DNA of 64,000 nucleotides from Rhodopirellula baltica SH 1 (GCF_000196115.1 NC_005027.1:2046001-2110000); one strand, 5' to 3'. Positions 44,688 through 54,616 are shown, counted from the first letter of the stretch. Numbers and translations: made by a program. The notes: generated by a model not told the origin, from the letters alone.

Positions 44688-44904
44688 GAGCGGGACCAGA
44701 CGAGGGAGGGACAAAGACGCAGCCAAACGGCAGACCGGTTGCAACGGTTGGGCAGTTTACCGGGCATCGTGATCGAGGTCGCGGGGACAACTCGATGCAA
44801 AATCATTGGTCCGCGTTGATGGACGAAACTAGAGTTGAACTACACAACTTTGATGCTCGCCGGAATACTCGACGTCAGCATCCTTCGCTAGCTGAGTCAA
44901 ACGT

Positions 44905-46092
44905 TTGCCTAGTTCGCCAAAGTTCGCTCGACGCCGCAAACTGCGACAACTGATTGCGGCATCGGCTTGCATGGCGTTCTCGACAACGGCCACCACCACT
45001 GTTGCAGAACAACCCAGCCCACCGTCAATCGACGCGAGTATTGACGAAGCCAGCTATTTCAAAACGGCTGCGTGTTTGCCCGAATCTGAACTGGCACGCA
45101 TCGATCGCAACGTGTCACGACTGGAATCTGATTCCGCGGTGATTCGTCGGCTGACCGCCGATCGCTTGTATTCGAAAGCCTCCAACGGCGACGTTGCGAC
45201 CTGTGATGCGATTCTCTGTCGCTTGCGAGGACTGCGGGTCTCGTTTTCGTTGGACACCCGCCAACTTGCGGATCAATTGATCGAACGAATTCGCTTGGCT
45301 TGCCATCAACGCTCCGTCGCAGCATTGACTCCTTCACCGTGGGGAGATTCCAGTGACGCTTTCAACCGTGAACTGGAACTTTGGTGGCAACAATTTTCAC
45401 AGCGTGCTGGCGATGACAATGATGCGATTCGCCAATTTCAGTTGGTTGCTTTAACGGCGGGCCCCGATTGGCACTGGAACGCCGCTGCCTCATTAAGTGA
45501 TGCAAAAGGCGGCGATAAAGACTGGTCATGCTTGCTAGGAATTCAGGTTCCCGACTGCGGAATTCGCTATGTTCCCGCGGCAAAACAGCTGCAAACCAAA
45601 TTGATGGCGACGTGCACCAACTCGATCGACAATTGCACGGCATCGGAACGGGTTGTCGGACGCTTGATCGACTCGACCATTCGCCGCAATCCATACGGAT
45701 GGTCACGCGAGACCTGCTTGGGCATCGCACTGACTCATCATCGATCCGAACTGGTCAACGAGCTGTGCGAAAACATTTGGAACACCCCCGGTGTTCGAGT
45801 GCGCGAGCTAGGACTTTCCCTGCTGGCCGCCGACCGCGTGAATCACGATGGGTTGACCGAACGACTGAATGAATGCTGTAACGATCAGCGTGTGATCACG
45901 GTACTGCCCGGCCAAGCTCACTTTGGTGTTGGTGAGGCCGACTGGCCTCATTCGATTGTCGTGCCGCGAGTCAGCGACGTTGCCCAATACTTGTTGTGGA
46001 AACGCGACGGCATCGACGCTCGGCAGCATGGAATGACTGCCATCCAAGCGGATCCGGTATGGGGCGTGCGATTGGAATCGATCGGACGCTGA
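44905..46092 (+). CDS. Exported hypothetical protein
   Basis: 395 aa from TTG 44905. A basic N-terminus (RRRKLRQLIAASACMAF) and a cut after VAEQ form a signal peptide; ATG 44971 would destroy it. The mature protein is helical with many Cys (about ten), several in pairs likely to form disulfides. No family recognised. It converges on the minus-strand Tad-type cluster across the terminator at 46149. Confidence 0.75.
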   Translation: MPSSPKFARRRKLRQLIAASACMAFSTTATTTVAEQPSPPSIDASIDEASYFKTAACLPESELARIDRNVSRLESDSAVIRRLTADRLYSKASNGDVATCDAILCRLRGLRVSFSLDTRQLADQLIERIRLACHQRSVAALTPSPWGDSSDAFNRELELWWQQFSQRAGDDNDAIRQFQLVALTAGPDWHWNAAASLSDAKGGDKDWSCLLGIQVPDCGIRYVPAAKQLQTKLMATCTNSIDNCTASERVVGRLIDSTIRRNPYGWSRETCLGIALTHHRSELVNELCENIWNTPGVRVRELGLSLLAADRVNHDGLTERLNECCNDQRVITVLPGQAHFGVGEADWPHSIVVPRVSDVAQYLLWKRDGIDARQHGMTAIQADPVWGVRLESIGR

Positions 46093-46148
46093 TTCGGCAC
46101 TCATCGTCTCAAGAACGATCGGGAAAGACTTCTCTACCGACAAACGAA

Positions 46149-46179
46149 AACCGCGACCGATGTGGGATCGGCCGCGGTT
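46149..46179. terminator. Bidirectional terminator between convergent genes
   Basis: AACCGCG-a-CCGAT (46149-46161) / ATCGG-c-CGCGGTT (46167-46179) with a 5-nt loop. A-rich sequence lies on the left and TTTT on the right, so it can act on both strands. Confidence 0.8.
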
Positions 46180-46209
46180 GCGTTTTGCGTCAGAAGTCGA
46201 AACAGCTTC

Positions 46210-46752
46210 TCAGTAGCTGTTCGGTGAATCTTCGCGAAGCTTTTCAAGGCGTTGTTGCTGATGCCAAAGAATCGACTCTGGGACCACGTTGCCTTCTTCG
46301 TCGTAGTAGCCTCGTTGCTTGGCGCTTTCGGCGACCTTGTTCTCCAATCGTTCGACTTGCGTTTTCCATTGAGCGTACGCGTCGCGGTGATCGGGAACCT
46401 GTTTTGTTTGTTCAATCCAAATGCGACGTTGACGATCGCGGATGAATGCGGCGTCTTCCTGCATCGCTTCGGCCAAAAAGATTTCGTTTCGCTGTTTGCG
46501 AGCACGAAACTCTTTGTCGTTTTCAACGCCACGCGATGTCTTGGTGGCTTGGACCGGCTGCACCTTGGAAGCCGGAGCACTGACCATGTGCACGGTATTG
46601 CGAAGCAACACAATGCAACCAGCGATCGAACCGATCGACAGTGCGGTGAAGATCAGCAACCTGCCAATCCAATTGGGCTTGGCAGGTTTGCGAGACGCTT
46701 TCGGAACGAGACCTTCGGAAAGCAAACGATTATCAGGAGACGTAGATTTCAT
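46210..46752 (-). CDS. Single-TM coiled-coil hypothetical of the Tad cluster
   Basis: 180 aa. One membrane segment (LLIFTALSIGSIAGCIVLL, residues ~32-50) and a C-terminal charged helical part (~85-180) rich in Glu, Arg and Gln that can form a coiled coil. No family recognised. It lies 68 bp after the VWA-TadG gene in the same direction, so it may be the last gene of that operon. Confidence 0.7.
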   Translation of the reverse strand: MKSTSPDNRLLSEGLVPKASRKPAKPNWIGRLLIFTALSIGSIAGCIVLLRNTVHMVSAPASKVQPVQATKTSRGVENDKEFRARKQRNEIFLAEAMQEDAAFIRDRQRRIWIEQTKQVPDHRDAYAQWKTQVERLENKVAESAKQRGYYDEEGNVVPESILWHQQQRLEKLREDSPNSY

Positions 46753-46820
46753 GTCTTACTCTAGGTCACACTTAGTGACCGTGACAATTTTTCGCGTTTG
46801 AAACGGACAACTGAGCAAGC

Positions 46821-48125
46821 TCAGTTGGTCAGGATCGTTGGCAGGTTGTTGGCAATTTCTTCGAACGCACTGACCAATTCATCACCCGAATCGGCATGGT
46901 AGTGCCGTCCCAATCCGGTCACGGCGACTTCCTGCATTGTTTCCTGATCAGCACCGCCGCCAAACGTGACGGTTTGGATGTTCAAGTTGGACGAGCTCAT
47001 CAGTTGTTGAGCAACAGTGTTGGGCTGCGTTCCGTAGTTGTGATTTCCATCGGTCATCACAACCATCGTTTTCGAAGCGTATGGACGAGCGTTTTCATGC
47101 GTGAAAGCGGTTTTGCCCGAGTTCATTCCGTTACCAATACCGGTTGAACCATTGGGGGCCAACTGTGCAACGGCGGCACGAACCGAGTCGAAATCATCCA
47201 ACAACCAACAATCCAATGTGCCGTGGCTGTTGTAGCTGGCGATGGAGACTTGCTCGTTCTGAGGCGTTTGATCGAGAACTCGAAGGAAGGCGTCAACCGC
47301 CAACACCAAGTCTTCCCAAGGTGTGTTTGGAGCGGGTCCAAGTCCGAAGACTTCTTCCCATGCGTGATCGTAGAGATCGTATTCATCGTAGCCGCGGTTG
47401 TAGGAAACTCGGCGAATGTACTGAGGCTGACCATTCCGATACTTCCATTCCAAATCAACAATGCCAGCGTCTTCTGCTGAGATCAAGCTGTCTTCGCCCC
47501 AAGGATCAGCGTCATCTGGCCAATCGTAGGTCTTCCAGTCCATCGAACCGCTGCGGTCGAGGACTAAGCTGATGTCACGGTCGACTTGCATCGCAGTTGC
47601 CGAAGCCACTGGGCTGAAGTCACCGATCGAGAATGTGTTTGGGAAGATGAATGGAACTGGCCCGAGCAACGAATCATCGGTTCGTTTGCCATTGATCCGA
47701 ACAGAACTGACGGCCACCAAATTGGCGGCGACGTCTGATGTTGGCACTTTGGTGAAGTAGAACCGACCAGTGTTGCCATCGGTTTGAGCCGAGACACCGA
47801 ATTCAAACTCATTGGCGGAGTCATCGGTGTTGAGTTGATAAGGTTCACCGGCCACCTCGTTCATGGCAGCCGTCAAACGAGCAGCCGCTTTCGCAGCTTC
47901 GACCGTTTGCTCTTCGCTGAACGCACGACCGCCAGCCCGAGCGGCTGCGTCGGTTGCGATTGCGAGCTCGGTTTTGACCAGCTGCATCTGAGCCAAGTTG
48001 ATACAGAATGCGGCCAGCAACGCCAGCATTGGCAATACGAATGCCATCAGCACCGTGATACCACCACGACGAGATTCGTCGCGTTGGGTCAATGCAAATC
48101 GCACGGGAGCGGGGGAAACAAACAT
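46821..48125 (-). CDS. TadG-like pseudopilin-type protein with VWA domain
   Basis: 434 aa from ATG 48125; the frame is open to 48221. The TadE/G-like N-terminus RRGGITVLMAFVLPMLALLAAFCINLAQMQLVKTELAIATDAAA (residues ~19-62) is a membrane helix with the usual Gly/Ala and Asp-Ala-Ala pattern. From ~200 a von Willebrand A domain follows, with MIDAS motif DRSGS (D-x-S-x-S) and TDGNHNYG. TadG proteins with VWA domains occur in Flp/Tad pilus loci. It may bind ligands at the surface or assist pilus assembly. Confidence 0.88.
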   Translation of the reverse strand: MFVSPAPVRFALTQRDESRRGGITVLMAFVLPMLALLAAFCINLAQMQLVKTELAIATDAAARAGGRAFSEEQTVEAAKAAARLTAAMNEVAGEPYQLNTDDSANEFEFGVSAQTDGNTGRFYFTKVPTSDVAANLVAVSSVRINGKRTDDSLLGPVPFIFPNTFSIGDFSPVASATAMQVDRDISLVLDRSGSMDWKTYDWPDDADPWGEDSLISAEDAGIVDLEWKYRNGQPQYIRRVSYNRGYDEYDLYDHAWEEVFGLGPAPNTPWEDLVLAVDAFLRVLDQTPQNEQVSIASYNSHGTLDCWLLDDFDSVRAAVAQLAPNGSTGIGNGMNSGKTAFTHENARPYASKTMVVMTDGNHNYGTQPNTVAQQLMSSSNLNIQTVTFGGGADQETMQEVAVTGLGRHYHADSGDELVSAFEEIANNLPTILTN

Positions 48126-48348
48126 CGATGGAACTCCAAAACAAAACATTGGAAAGGAAAGCGAATGAGGTCCCCCCGGACCGAATTCATTTGGTGACTT
48201 GTGTTCAACCGCGCGAAACAACGAGCGGCAAGCAATTTTCTAAAAGGTGTCTTTGGTTCGTTGGAAGATGAAGTGTCAGCAATCTTTTGCGAGGCCCACG
48301 ATGTGTATTCGCATGAAGGGCAGCTGCCACTCATGTCCGGCTCATGGA
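48126..48348. other. Gap within the Tad-like operon
   Basis: 223 bp between two genes of the same strand. No coding frame or hairpin is convincing; a promoter for the VWA-TadG gene could be here. Confidence 0.35.
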
Positions 48349-48819
48349 TCAATCGGGGACTCGGAAGAAGCCGTTGTATCGTTCGGTTTGCATCGTGGCC
48401 GACGACGTCAATTCGAGGTTGCCCAAGAACATCGGTGCGAACAAAGCCACGTCGTCGAGGCTCAAGCTCACCGTGACGGTGACTTCCTCGGTGTCATCAT
48501 TGATTGGTGTGCATTCGACGTCGTAACCACTGGCGAACAACGACTCCATGATGGTCTCGGCTTCCGCAATCGCTTCATCCGCAGTTGCACCGGGAACGAT
48601 CGCGGTTCGTGCGGCGTAGTAGGCGGCGTCTTGTGCCAAGTTGCGTGCCATATTCATTCGAGCCAATTCCATGCACATGAAAATGGTCAGCAACAACACG
48701 TTGCAAACGATGGCGAATTCCACCAACGTCGCTCCATCACGTGTCGCAGCACGGCGTGCCGGAACTCGACATGGCCGTGATGGTGTGCGGCCGGCGGAGG
48801 CTTTGGTTGATCGGATCAT
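48349..48819 (-). CDS. TadE-like protein
   Basis: 156 aa. The TadE-type start RRAATRDGATLVEFAIVCNVLLLTIFMCMELARMNMARNLAQDAAYYAARTA (residues ~22-73) has the Glu at position +5 of the hydrophobic helix seen in pseudopilins. A beta-rich C-terminal domain follows. It is a minor pilin or pseudopilin of a Flp/Tad-type system, processed by a TadV-like peptidase or used unprocessed. The next gene upstream (48831) is a second TadE, 11 bp away. Confidence 0.85.
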   Translation of the reverse strand: MIRSTKASAGRTPSRPCRVPARRAATRDGATLVEFAIVCNVLLLTIFMCMELARMNMARNLAQDAAYYAARTAIVPGATADEAIAEAETIMESLFASGYDVECTPINDDTEEVTVTVSLSLDDVALFAPMFLGNLELTSSATMQTERYNGFFRVPD

Positions 48820-48830
48820 TGGGGCGATGC

Positions 48831-49316
48831 CTACTCTTGATTCTTGAATTCTTTACGCATCGTGATTCGATGCGAAATCTGCAAATCGTTGTACAAACCC
48901 GCGGGAGCGTACAAATTGCCCGCGGCGGGCACGGTGACCACGATCGTGACGTGTTCCAACGTGTCCGCTGAGCTAAAGGTGCTGTTCTCAAACGACACCG
49001 AGTTGCCCTCGTACTGGATTCCTCGTTCATCCAAAATCTCTGCCACGCGAGCTCGCACGGCATCGTCGGTGCCGCCACGATTGATGCCGCGACGGGCACC
49101 TTCGTAGGCCGCGATGGCGACGGTTTCTTTCAAGAAAAAGATCGAGCAAAGATCGACCGTCGCAAATGTGAATGTCAGCAACACGGGCAGGCAAAACGCG
49201 ATCTCCGCCGTCGCGGTTCCGCGACGAGGTTGATTCAGGCGACCTCCCGATCGCGCACTGCCAGCTTTGGTAAAGCCGGAACGTGTGCGTTTGGAGGTGT
49301 GGTTTACAGGATTCAT
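48831..49316 (-). CDS. TadE-like protein, second copy
   Basis: 161 aa from ATG 49316; the frame is open to 49403. TadE-type helix RRGTATAEIAFCLPVLLTFTFATVDLCSIFFLKETVAIAAYEGARRG (residues ~32-78) with Glu at the pseudopilin position. The remaining part is beta-rich (LEHVTIVVTVPAAG). It heads the minus-strand operon TadE, TadE, VWA-TadG, TM-coiled-coil. Other Tad core genes (TadA, B, C, RcpA) are not in the window. Confidence 0.85.
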   Translation of the reverse strand: MNPVNHTSKRTRSGFTKAGSARSGGRLNQPRRGTATAEIAFCLPVLLTFTFATVDLCSIFFLKETVAIAAYEGARRGINRGGTDDAVRARVAEILDERGIQYEGNSVSFENSTFSSADTLEHVTIVVTVPAAGNLYAPAGLYNDLQISHRITMRKEFKNQE

Positions 49317-49530
49317 GTTACGGAGACCAAAGGCGTTGACGGCCAGTGAAGTTTTGGCCCAGGAACGATCGGGCCATTGAAATGCGGGGGAATGGGTTCT
49401 CAAGGAGGACCTCTAACGGAAACCTAGCTTTGAAAATGGACGTGGGCGTGAAAAATCTTTGAAAACCTTCTAACCTCTGCGCAGGTCCACGTTTTGTGTG
49501 CTGCTTCCCACAACCGACGGCAAAGTCCGC

Positions 49531-50964
49531 ATGATTGATTCGACCTTTCCCGCACCTGTCGTTGATTCGATGGCACCGCGACTGATTGCGTCGCAGCCCG
49601 ATTTTCAGATTGCGCCAACGCATGGCTTGCTAGGAGAGATCACACCTGATTGGTTGGCGGGTGGAATGGCGGCCTGGTTGGCACTTTCGACCACCACGCA
49701 AACAATGGTCCTGGCATTGCTCGGAATCATCGGTGGGGCAATCGCCAATCACATCATTCCGACGTGGTGTTGGTACCCACGTCCAATTTCCCCCTGGGTC
49801 AATCGCGAACGCTGGCCGTTGCTGCCCAAGTTCCAAACGATCTCGGAAGGACTTCCCGCTCGAACCTGGATGGACCGCATCCCGGTGATTGGTTGGCTGC
49901 GTTTACGACGAGAGTCCGAAATGTTTGGTCGCTGGTTCTGGGTTCGGCCGATTCTGATCGAACTGTCACTAGCGGTGACGCTGCCGTTGATGCACCACGC
50001 GTATCTAGGCGGTCAGTTGTTACCCGCGGGAGTCTTGCCAGCCACGATTGCCGCGTGCACCGATTGGATGGCTTTGCTGTTCTTTCTGCACGCGGTGTTT
50101 TTAGTGTGGTTGGTCGCGGCCACCTTCATCGATTTCGATGAACGCACCATTCCTGACTCGCTGACCATTCCAGGAACGATCTTCGCCATCGTGGTTGGAA
50201 CAATCACGCCGTTCGCTTTCTTACCCGGCACTGTGGTATCGAACTCCGTGGAAGGGATTGCACCTACCCTGGCCAATCATCCGTATGGTTTGTCTCCGTT
50301 TTGGAGCAGCCCCAACGGCCTGTTCACTGGGCTGCTGATCTGGGCGGTGTGGTGCTTTGCTCTGGCTGATCGACGTTTCTACCTCCGTCGCGGATGGTCA
50401 AAAGCCTGGGCGTACTTTTGGTTTGGTTTGAAACGTAATCCGGCATCTCGAATCTTGGTCGCGATATGGTTGGTCGGTTCCATCGCAATCGTATCCGTCT
50501 ATCTGAGCAGCCCGATCGGCTGGATGGGCATGATGACCTCGCTGACGGGATTGGCTGTCGGCGGAGGAACAATCTGGATCGTGCGATTGGTCTGCGGATG
50601 GGCAGTCCAAATGGAAGCGATGGGATTTGGGGACGTCACGTTGATGGCCATGATCGGAGCAGTGATCGGCTGGCAAGGCAGCATCCTGACTTTCTTCCTC
50701 TCACCGATCGCTGGGTTGCTGATCGTGATGGTGGTCTTTGTCATCAACCGAGATCCACGAACGCCTTACGGTCCGTACTTGTGTGTCGGCACGTTGCTGG
50801 TCGTTTGGTTCTGGGACGACGTTTACAACGCTCGATTTCGTACAACGCTGTTGCTGATGGGCGACGTGTTGCTTTGGATGGCCATCGTCATGCCGCCGGT
50901 TCTGGCCGGAATGATGTGGATCACTCGAAAGATTCGATTGCGATTGCTTCCCGATCCGGAATGA
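49531..50964 (+). CDS. A24-type prepilin peptidase
   Basis: 477 aa from ATG 49531; the frame is open to 49498. It is longer than a typical PilD (~290). The two catalytic aspartates are in FIDFDERTIPDSLTIP (~residue 207) and GFGDVTLMAMIG (~367). About eight to nine membrane segments. The cytosolic loop PWVNRERWPLLPKFQTISEGLPAR has no C-x-x-C metal sites, so methylase activity is doubtful. It probably cleaves leader peptides of the TadE-like proteins encoded divergently. Confidence 0.88.
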   Translation: MIDSTFPAPVVDSMAPRLIASQPDFQIAPTHGLLGEITPDWLAGGMAAWLALSTTTQTMVLALLGIIGGAIANHIIPTWCWYPRPISPWVNRERWPLLPKFQTISEGLPARTWMDRIPVIGWLRLRRESEMFGRWFWVRPILIELSLAVTLPLMHHAYLGGQLLPAGVLPATIAACTDWMALLFFLHAVFLVWLVAATFIDFDERTIPDSLTIPGTIFAIVVGTITPFAFLPGTVVSNSVEGIAPTLANHPYGLSPFWSSPNGLFTGLLIWAVWCFALADRRFYLRRGWSKAWAYFWFGLKRNPASRILVAIWLVGSIAIVSVYLSSPIGWMGMMTSLTGLAVGGGTIWIVRLVCGWAVQMEAMGFGDVTLMAMIGAVIGWQGSILTFFLSPIAGLLIVMVVFVINRDPRTPYGPYLCVGTLLVVWFWDDVYNARFRTTLLLMGDVLLWMAIVMPPVLAGMMWITRKIRLRLLPDPE

Positions 50965-51007
50965 GAGTGAACGAGGGCGTCCACGTCCGCCGTTTGCCAA
51001 CCGGTAT

Positions 51008-51253
51008 CTAAAACAGCATCAGCAAAAAACCACCGACGAAAACCGCCAACACCACCCAAACCGTCAAATGCCAAAGCGGTCGTCCACCTGCCCAATCCTT
51101 GCGATTGGTCGAATCCGGAAATTCGCGAGCCAAAAATTCGTCGTAGGAATCGTCGTCCCAGTCGACGGAGTACTCTTCCCCCTCGACCGCATCTTCGTCC
51201 AACTCGTCGTCGTAGCTCGACTGCCACGAATCGTCGTCCCAATCGTTGCTCAT
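51008..51253 (-). CDS. Small acidic single-TM protein
   Basis: 81 aa from ATG 51253 (frame open to 51298). A very acidic first half (DWDDDSYDEFLAREFPD-type stretches) is followed by a C-terminal membrane helix (HLTVWVVLAVFVGGFLLML). No family recognised. It lies between the convergent prepilin peptidase gene and the divergent moaA gene. Confidence 0.6.
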   Translation of the reverse strand: MSNDWDDDSWQSSYDDELDEDAVEGEEYSVDWDDDSYDEFLAREFPDSTNRKDWAGGRPLWHLTVWVVLAVFVGGFLLMLF

Positions 51254-51381
51254 CGAAGGTTGTATCTCGCTGGTCGGATTCGCTCTGGCCTGATTCACGC
51301 GAATGAGTTCGGATGGAAACGCTCACCGCTTCGTTTTTCGTCCGCATCGCGTCATCGATCCGGGCCGGTTACCCTACCAAC

Positions 51382-52392
51382 ATGACCGATCCCATTGCAT
51401 TGGTCGATCGCTTTGGTCGACGCCACGACAGCCTTCGCATCAGTATCACGGATCGTTGCAACATCCGTTGTTTTTACTGCATGCCTGAACACGATGCGGA
51501 ATTTCTGCCTCGCAGTGGTGTGTTGACTTTCGAAGAAATCGAACGTTTGGCGGGTTTGCTGGTCAAGCGTTGCGGTGTTCGCGATATCCGAATCACTGGT
51601 GGAGAACCTTTGGTACGCCGCGACTGCGTCGACCTGATCCGGATGCTGGCCCGAATCGATGGGTTGGAAGACCTCTCGATGACCACCAACGGGATGCTGC
51701 TTCGCGACCACGCGGCTGATTTGCGATCGGCGGGTTTGAAACGGCTCAATGTTTCTCTCGACACGCTTGATGAAGCCACGTTTGTCAAAATTGCTCGCCG
51801 TCCCGGTGTCGACCGAGTCATCGACGGAATCGACGCGGCGATCGAGGCGGGTTTTGAATCGATCAAACTCAACGCATTGGCGATACGTGGGCTCAGCGAA
51901 TCCGAACTGGTTGGCCTAGTCCGTTTCTCGATCGAAAAAAGCGTTACGCTTCGATTCATCGAATTCATGCCACTGGACAGCGACCGGGCTTGGAAGTCCA
52001 AAGATGTGCTTTCAGGCGACGCTTGCCTAAAACTGCTTTCCGAAGCGTTTGGAGACGTCACACCGACCGGTCGCGAAAATCCATCGGCTCCCGCGGAAAC
52101 TTTTACGCTCCGTTGCGACGGTCGAGAAGGCACGATCGGAATCATTCGATCAGTTACCCGTCCATTTTGTGGCGATTGCAACCGTTTGAGATTGACCGCC
52201 GATGGTGGGCTGCGAAATTGTTTGTTCTCGCAATCCGAAACGCCGCTTCGCGATGCGATGCGAAGTGGGTGCGACGACGACAAACTGATTCAAAAGATCC
52301 AGCAGTGTGTGGGCGAGAAACACGCCGCTCACGGCATTGATTCGGATGATTTCCGCCCTCCCGAACGCGCGATGCATGCCATCGGTGGCTAG
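51382..52392 (+). CDS. moaA: GTP 3',8-cyclase MoaA
   Basis: 336 aa from ATG 51382. Radical SAM cluster C26-x3-C30-x2-C33 (DRCNIRCFYC), SAM-binding GGE (TGGEPLVRR, 73-80), second cluster C263-x2-C266-x13-C280, and the C-terminal Gly-Gly tail needed for catalysis. It makes the cyclic intermediate on the way from GTP to cyclic pyranopterin monophosphate in molybdenum cofactor synthesis. The other moa genes are not in the window. The frame is open back to 51313, but the family start fits 51382. Confidence 0.96.
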   Translation: MTDPIALVDRFGRRHDSLRISITDRCNIRCFYCMPEHDAEFLPRSGVLTFEEIERLAGLLVKRCGVRDIRITGGEPLVRRDCVDLIRMLARIDGLEDLSMTTNGMLLRDHAADLRSAGLKRLNVSLDTLDEATFVKIARRPGVDRVIDGIDAAIEAGFESIKLNALAIRGLSESELVGLVRFSIEKSVTLRFIEFMPLDSDRAWKSKDVLSGDACLKLLSEAFGDVTPTGRENPSAPAETFTLRCDGREGTIGIIRSVTRPFCGDCNRLRLTADGGLRNCLFSQSETPLRDAMRSGCDDDKLIQKIQQCVGEKHAAHGIDSDDFRPPERAMHAIGG

Positions 52393-52440
52393 GACCTTGG
52401 CCACACCCCCGAACCGACTTCGTTCGCTATAATTGCTCGC

Positions 52441-53550
52441 ATGAACATCGCCAAACTGCTCGACAAACGACGATCGAACTGGGGCGAATTGGAACGTCTT
52501 TGCGAGGCGATGGAAGTTCGCGGAAGAACGGACAAAGCGGGGCCACAGTACAAGGGTGCCGCCGGGATCGTTCGTTTTGCAACGCTGTATCGCGGAGCAT
52601 GTGCGGACTTGGCATTGGCCGACGCGTACCAATTGCCTCCCGCCACGGTGACTTACCTGCACCGACTGGTCGCGCGTTCGCACAACCAGCTTTATCGTGC
52701 GGGCAAATTCGAGCCGACCGGTTGGTTCGACATGATCTTTCGTGTCGCCCCACGCGAAATCTACGGCGACAACTGCGTGCGAGTCGCCACGTTGGTGTTC
52801 TTTGGTCTGTTCGCTTTGTCGATGTACCTGGGTTACCAACAAACACTCTTTCCCAATTTCGCGAATGTCGTCGTCGGCGAAGCCGGATTGCAATCGATGG
52901 AAGAGATGTACGAGATGGAGCTGGACGGAAGTCTGGACCACTACATCACGATGTCCAGCTTCTACATCATGCACAACACCGGCATTGGGCTGAAGTGCTT
53001 CGCCTATGGAATCTTGATCGTTCCGTGTCTGTACATATTGTCCAGCAACGCCGTCACACTCGGCACGGTGTTTGGTTACATGGCCCGGGAAGATGTGTCC
53101 AGCCGCGACAATTTCTTTGAATTTGTGACCGCTCACGGTCCATTCGAATTGACCGCGATCGCATTGTCCGCCGCCGCCGGGTTGCGTTTAGGCATGGGAC
53201 TCTTTGCAACCGGTGGACTCAGCCGCATCGACTCCGTCCGCCGATCCGCGGTCAGAGCAGTGCCGGTGATCTCGGCCGCGGCGACATTGTTTGTGCTCGC
53301 CGCCTTCACCGAAGGATTCATCTCCCCCAGTCCACTGGCGTATACATTCAAAGCCGCTTGGTCGGTGATGTCGTCCAGCATGATCAGTTTCTACTTCGTC
53401 GTTCTCGGCTTCCCGGGCAATCGCGAACATCGATCCGTGCGAAGGACACTCGAGACGATCCTGGATGATCTTGGTCCACCCGAGAATTCCGATCCCAACC
53501 TGCAAGCCGACCAGAATGGTGGCGGGAGCTCGAGCGTCCGTGCAGCTTGA
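52441..53550 (+). CDS. SpoIIM-family stage II sporulation-like membrane protein
   Basis: 369 aa. Soluble N-terminal part ~1-110 (RRSNWGELERLCEAMEVRGR), then SpoIIM-type membrane domain with about six segments and the typical NTGIGLKCFAYGIL and FFEFVTAHGPFELTAIALSAAAGLRLG motifs. In non-sporulating bacteria this protein is encoded in MoxR operons with DUF4129-type genes; its biochemical role is unknown. The next gene overlaps its end by 35 bp. Confidence 0.9.
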   Translation: MNIAKLLDKRRSNWGELERLCEAMEVRGRTDKAGPQYKGAAGIVRFATLYRGACADLALADAYQLPPATVTYLHRLVARSHNQLYRAGKFEPTGWFDMIFRVAPREIYGDNCVRVATLVFFGLFALSMYLGYQQTLFPNFANVVVGEAGLQSMEEMYEMELDGSLDHYITMSSFYIMHNTGIGLKCFAYGILIVPCLYILSSNAVTLGTVFGYMAREDVSSRDNFFEFVTAHGPFELTAIALSAAAGLRLGMGLFATGGLSRIDSVRRSAVRAVPVISAAATLFVLAAFTEGFISPSPLAYTFKAAWSVMSSSMISFYFVVLGFPGNREHRSVRRTLETILDDLGPPENSDPNLQADQNGGGSSSVRAA

Positions 53551-54616
53551 TCGCACTCACATCGCCATCCGAGTCCGCTCGCTCTCCGAAATCGGTGACC
53601 TCGCTTTGCTGATGATCCGCCGCTATCCGGTCGCGGTCAAACGGGCGTTTTTTGCCGGGGCATTGCCGTGGATCGTCATCAACGCTGCCCTGCTGTCATT
53701 CTTGCCCCTTCGAATCGCGGCGGATGAATTCTTCACCGATGACTCCGCGTCGGATTTGCTCCGCTACGTCAGCTGGATGATGGTTTTGGTCGTGTTGCAA
53801 ACGCCCTTGGCCGGCGCGTTCTCGACATATTATTTGGGGCAAGCGGTTTTTGAACAAAAGCCAACCCTGCGGCACACATTCGCGGAAGTTTGGAAGCTTC
53901 GATGGCCGCTGCTGTGGGTGCTCGGCGTCAAACGCCTCGCAATCCCAACCACGCTGCTACTTGTTTTTCGAATCGGAACCGATGCGGATGTCTTCATCGA
54001 TTTCATGTTGCCGTGGTTGATCGTGATTCTCGCAGCGGTCGTTCGCAGCAACCGCCCGTTTGTTCCTGAGATGATCGTGCTGGAACGTTGCCCACTCCGT
54101 TCAAAATCTCCGCATGTCATCACACTCTCTCGGCGATCAAAGGGATTGCATACTCCGATGGCCAGCGAGCTTGGCGGACGCTTCCTGACTGTCGCGGGAA
54201 CTTCATTCGTTTTGGTGTGTTCGGTTTACTACTCTCTGATCTGGGTCCGCGGAATCGCCACCTCGAATTGGTCCACGGATTTGCTCGCAATGATGGTGTT
54301 CGTCCCGTTGGCGCTGTGGACGGTCGCGGCGTTCAGCGTGGTCGTTCGCTTGCTCGGGTACCTGGACGCTCGAATCCGTTTGGAAGGATGGGAAGTGGAA
54401 CTGGCCATCCGCGCCGAAGCCATTCGCCAATTCGGTGAAGATGCCATGAACTCGCAGGCGGCGTCTTCGAGACGGGGTGCACTGAATCGACCATCAACAC
54501 CCGACAAACCCGCGGCTTCACCAACTCCGCCCCCTACTACCGAAGAAGCCCTGTTGGTTTCCGACGACGAAACTGACGCGAACGAGACCGCGATCGAAGT
54601 CGAGGTTCGACCATGA
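53516..54616 (+). CDS. Multi-TM protein of the MoxR operon
   Basis: 366 aa from ATG 53516, overlapping SpoIIM by 35 bp. About six membrane segments between ~35 and 290 and a long Pro/Ser/Thr-rich acidic C-terminal tail (~300-366). I recognise no named domain. The position between SpoIIM and the DUF4129 protein and the ATGA overlap with the next gene show it is part of the operon. Confidence 0.8.
   Translation: MVAGARASVQLDRTHIAIRVRSLSEIGDLALLMIRRYPVAVKRAFFAGALPWIVINAALLSFLPLRIAADEFFTDDSASDLLRYVSWMMVLVVLQTPLAGAFSTYYLGQAVFEQKPTLRHTFAEVWKLRWPLLWVLGVKRLAIPTTLLLVFRIGTDADVFIDFMLPWLIVILAAVVRSNRPFVPEMIVLERCPLRSKSPHVITLSRRSKGLHTPMASELGGRFLTVAGTSFVLVCSVYYSLIWVRGIATSNWSTDLLAMMVFVPLALWTVAAFSVVVRLLGYLDARIRLEGWEVELAIRAEAIRQFGEDAMNSQAASSRRGALNRPSTPDKPAASPTPPPTTEEALLVSDDETDANETAIEVEVRP

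Noticed and set aside
51474..52283. 269-aa minus-strand open frame
   Set aside because: Antisense of moaA; very Ser/Arg-rich, typical shadow.
52150..53136. 328-aa minus-strand open frame
   Set aside because: It lies opposite moaA and the SpoIIM gene, which are well supported; its composition (many His, Gln, Arg) is that of an antisense shadow.
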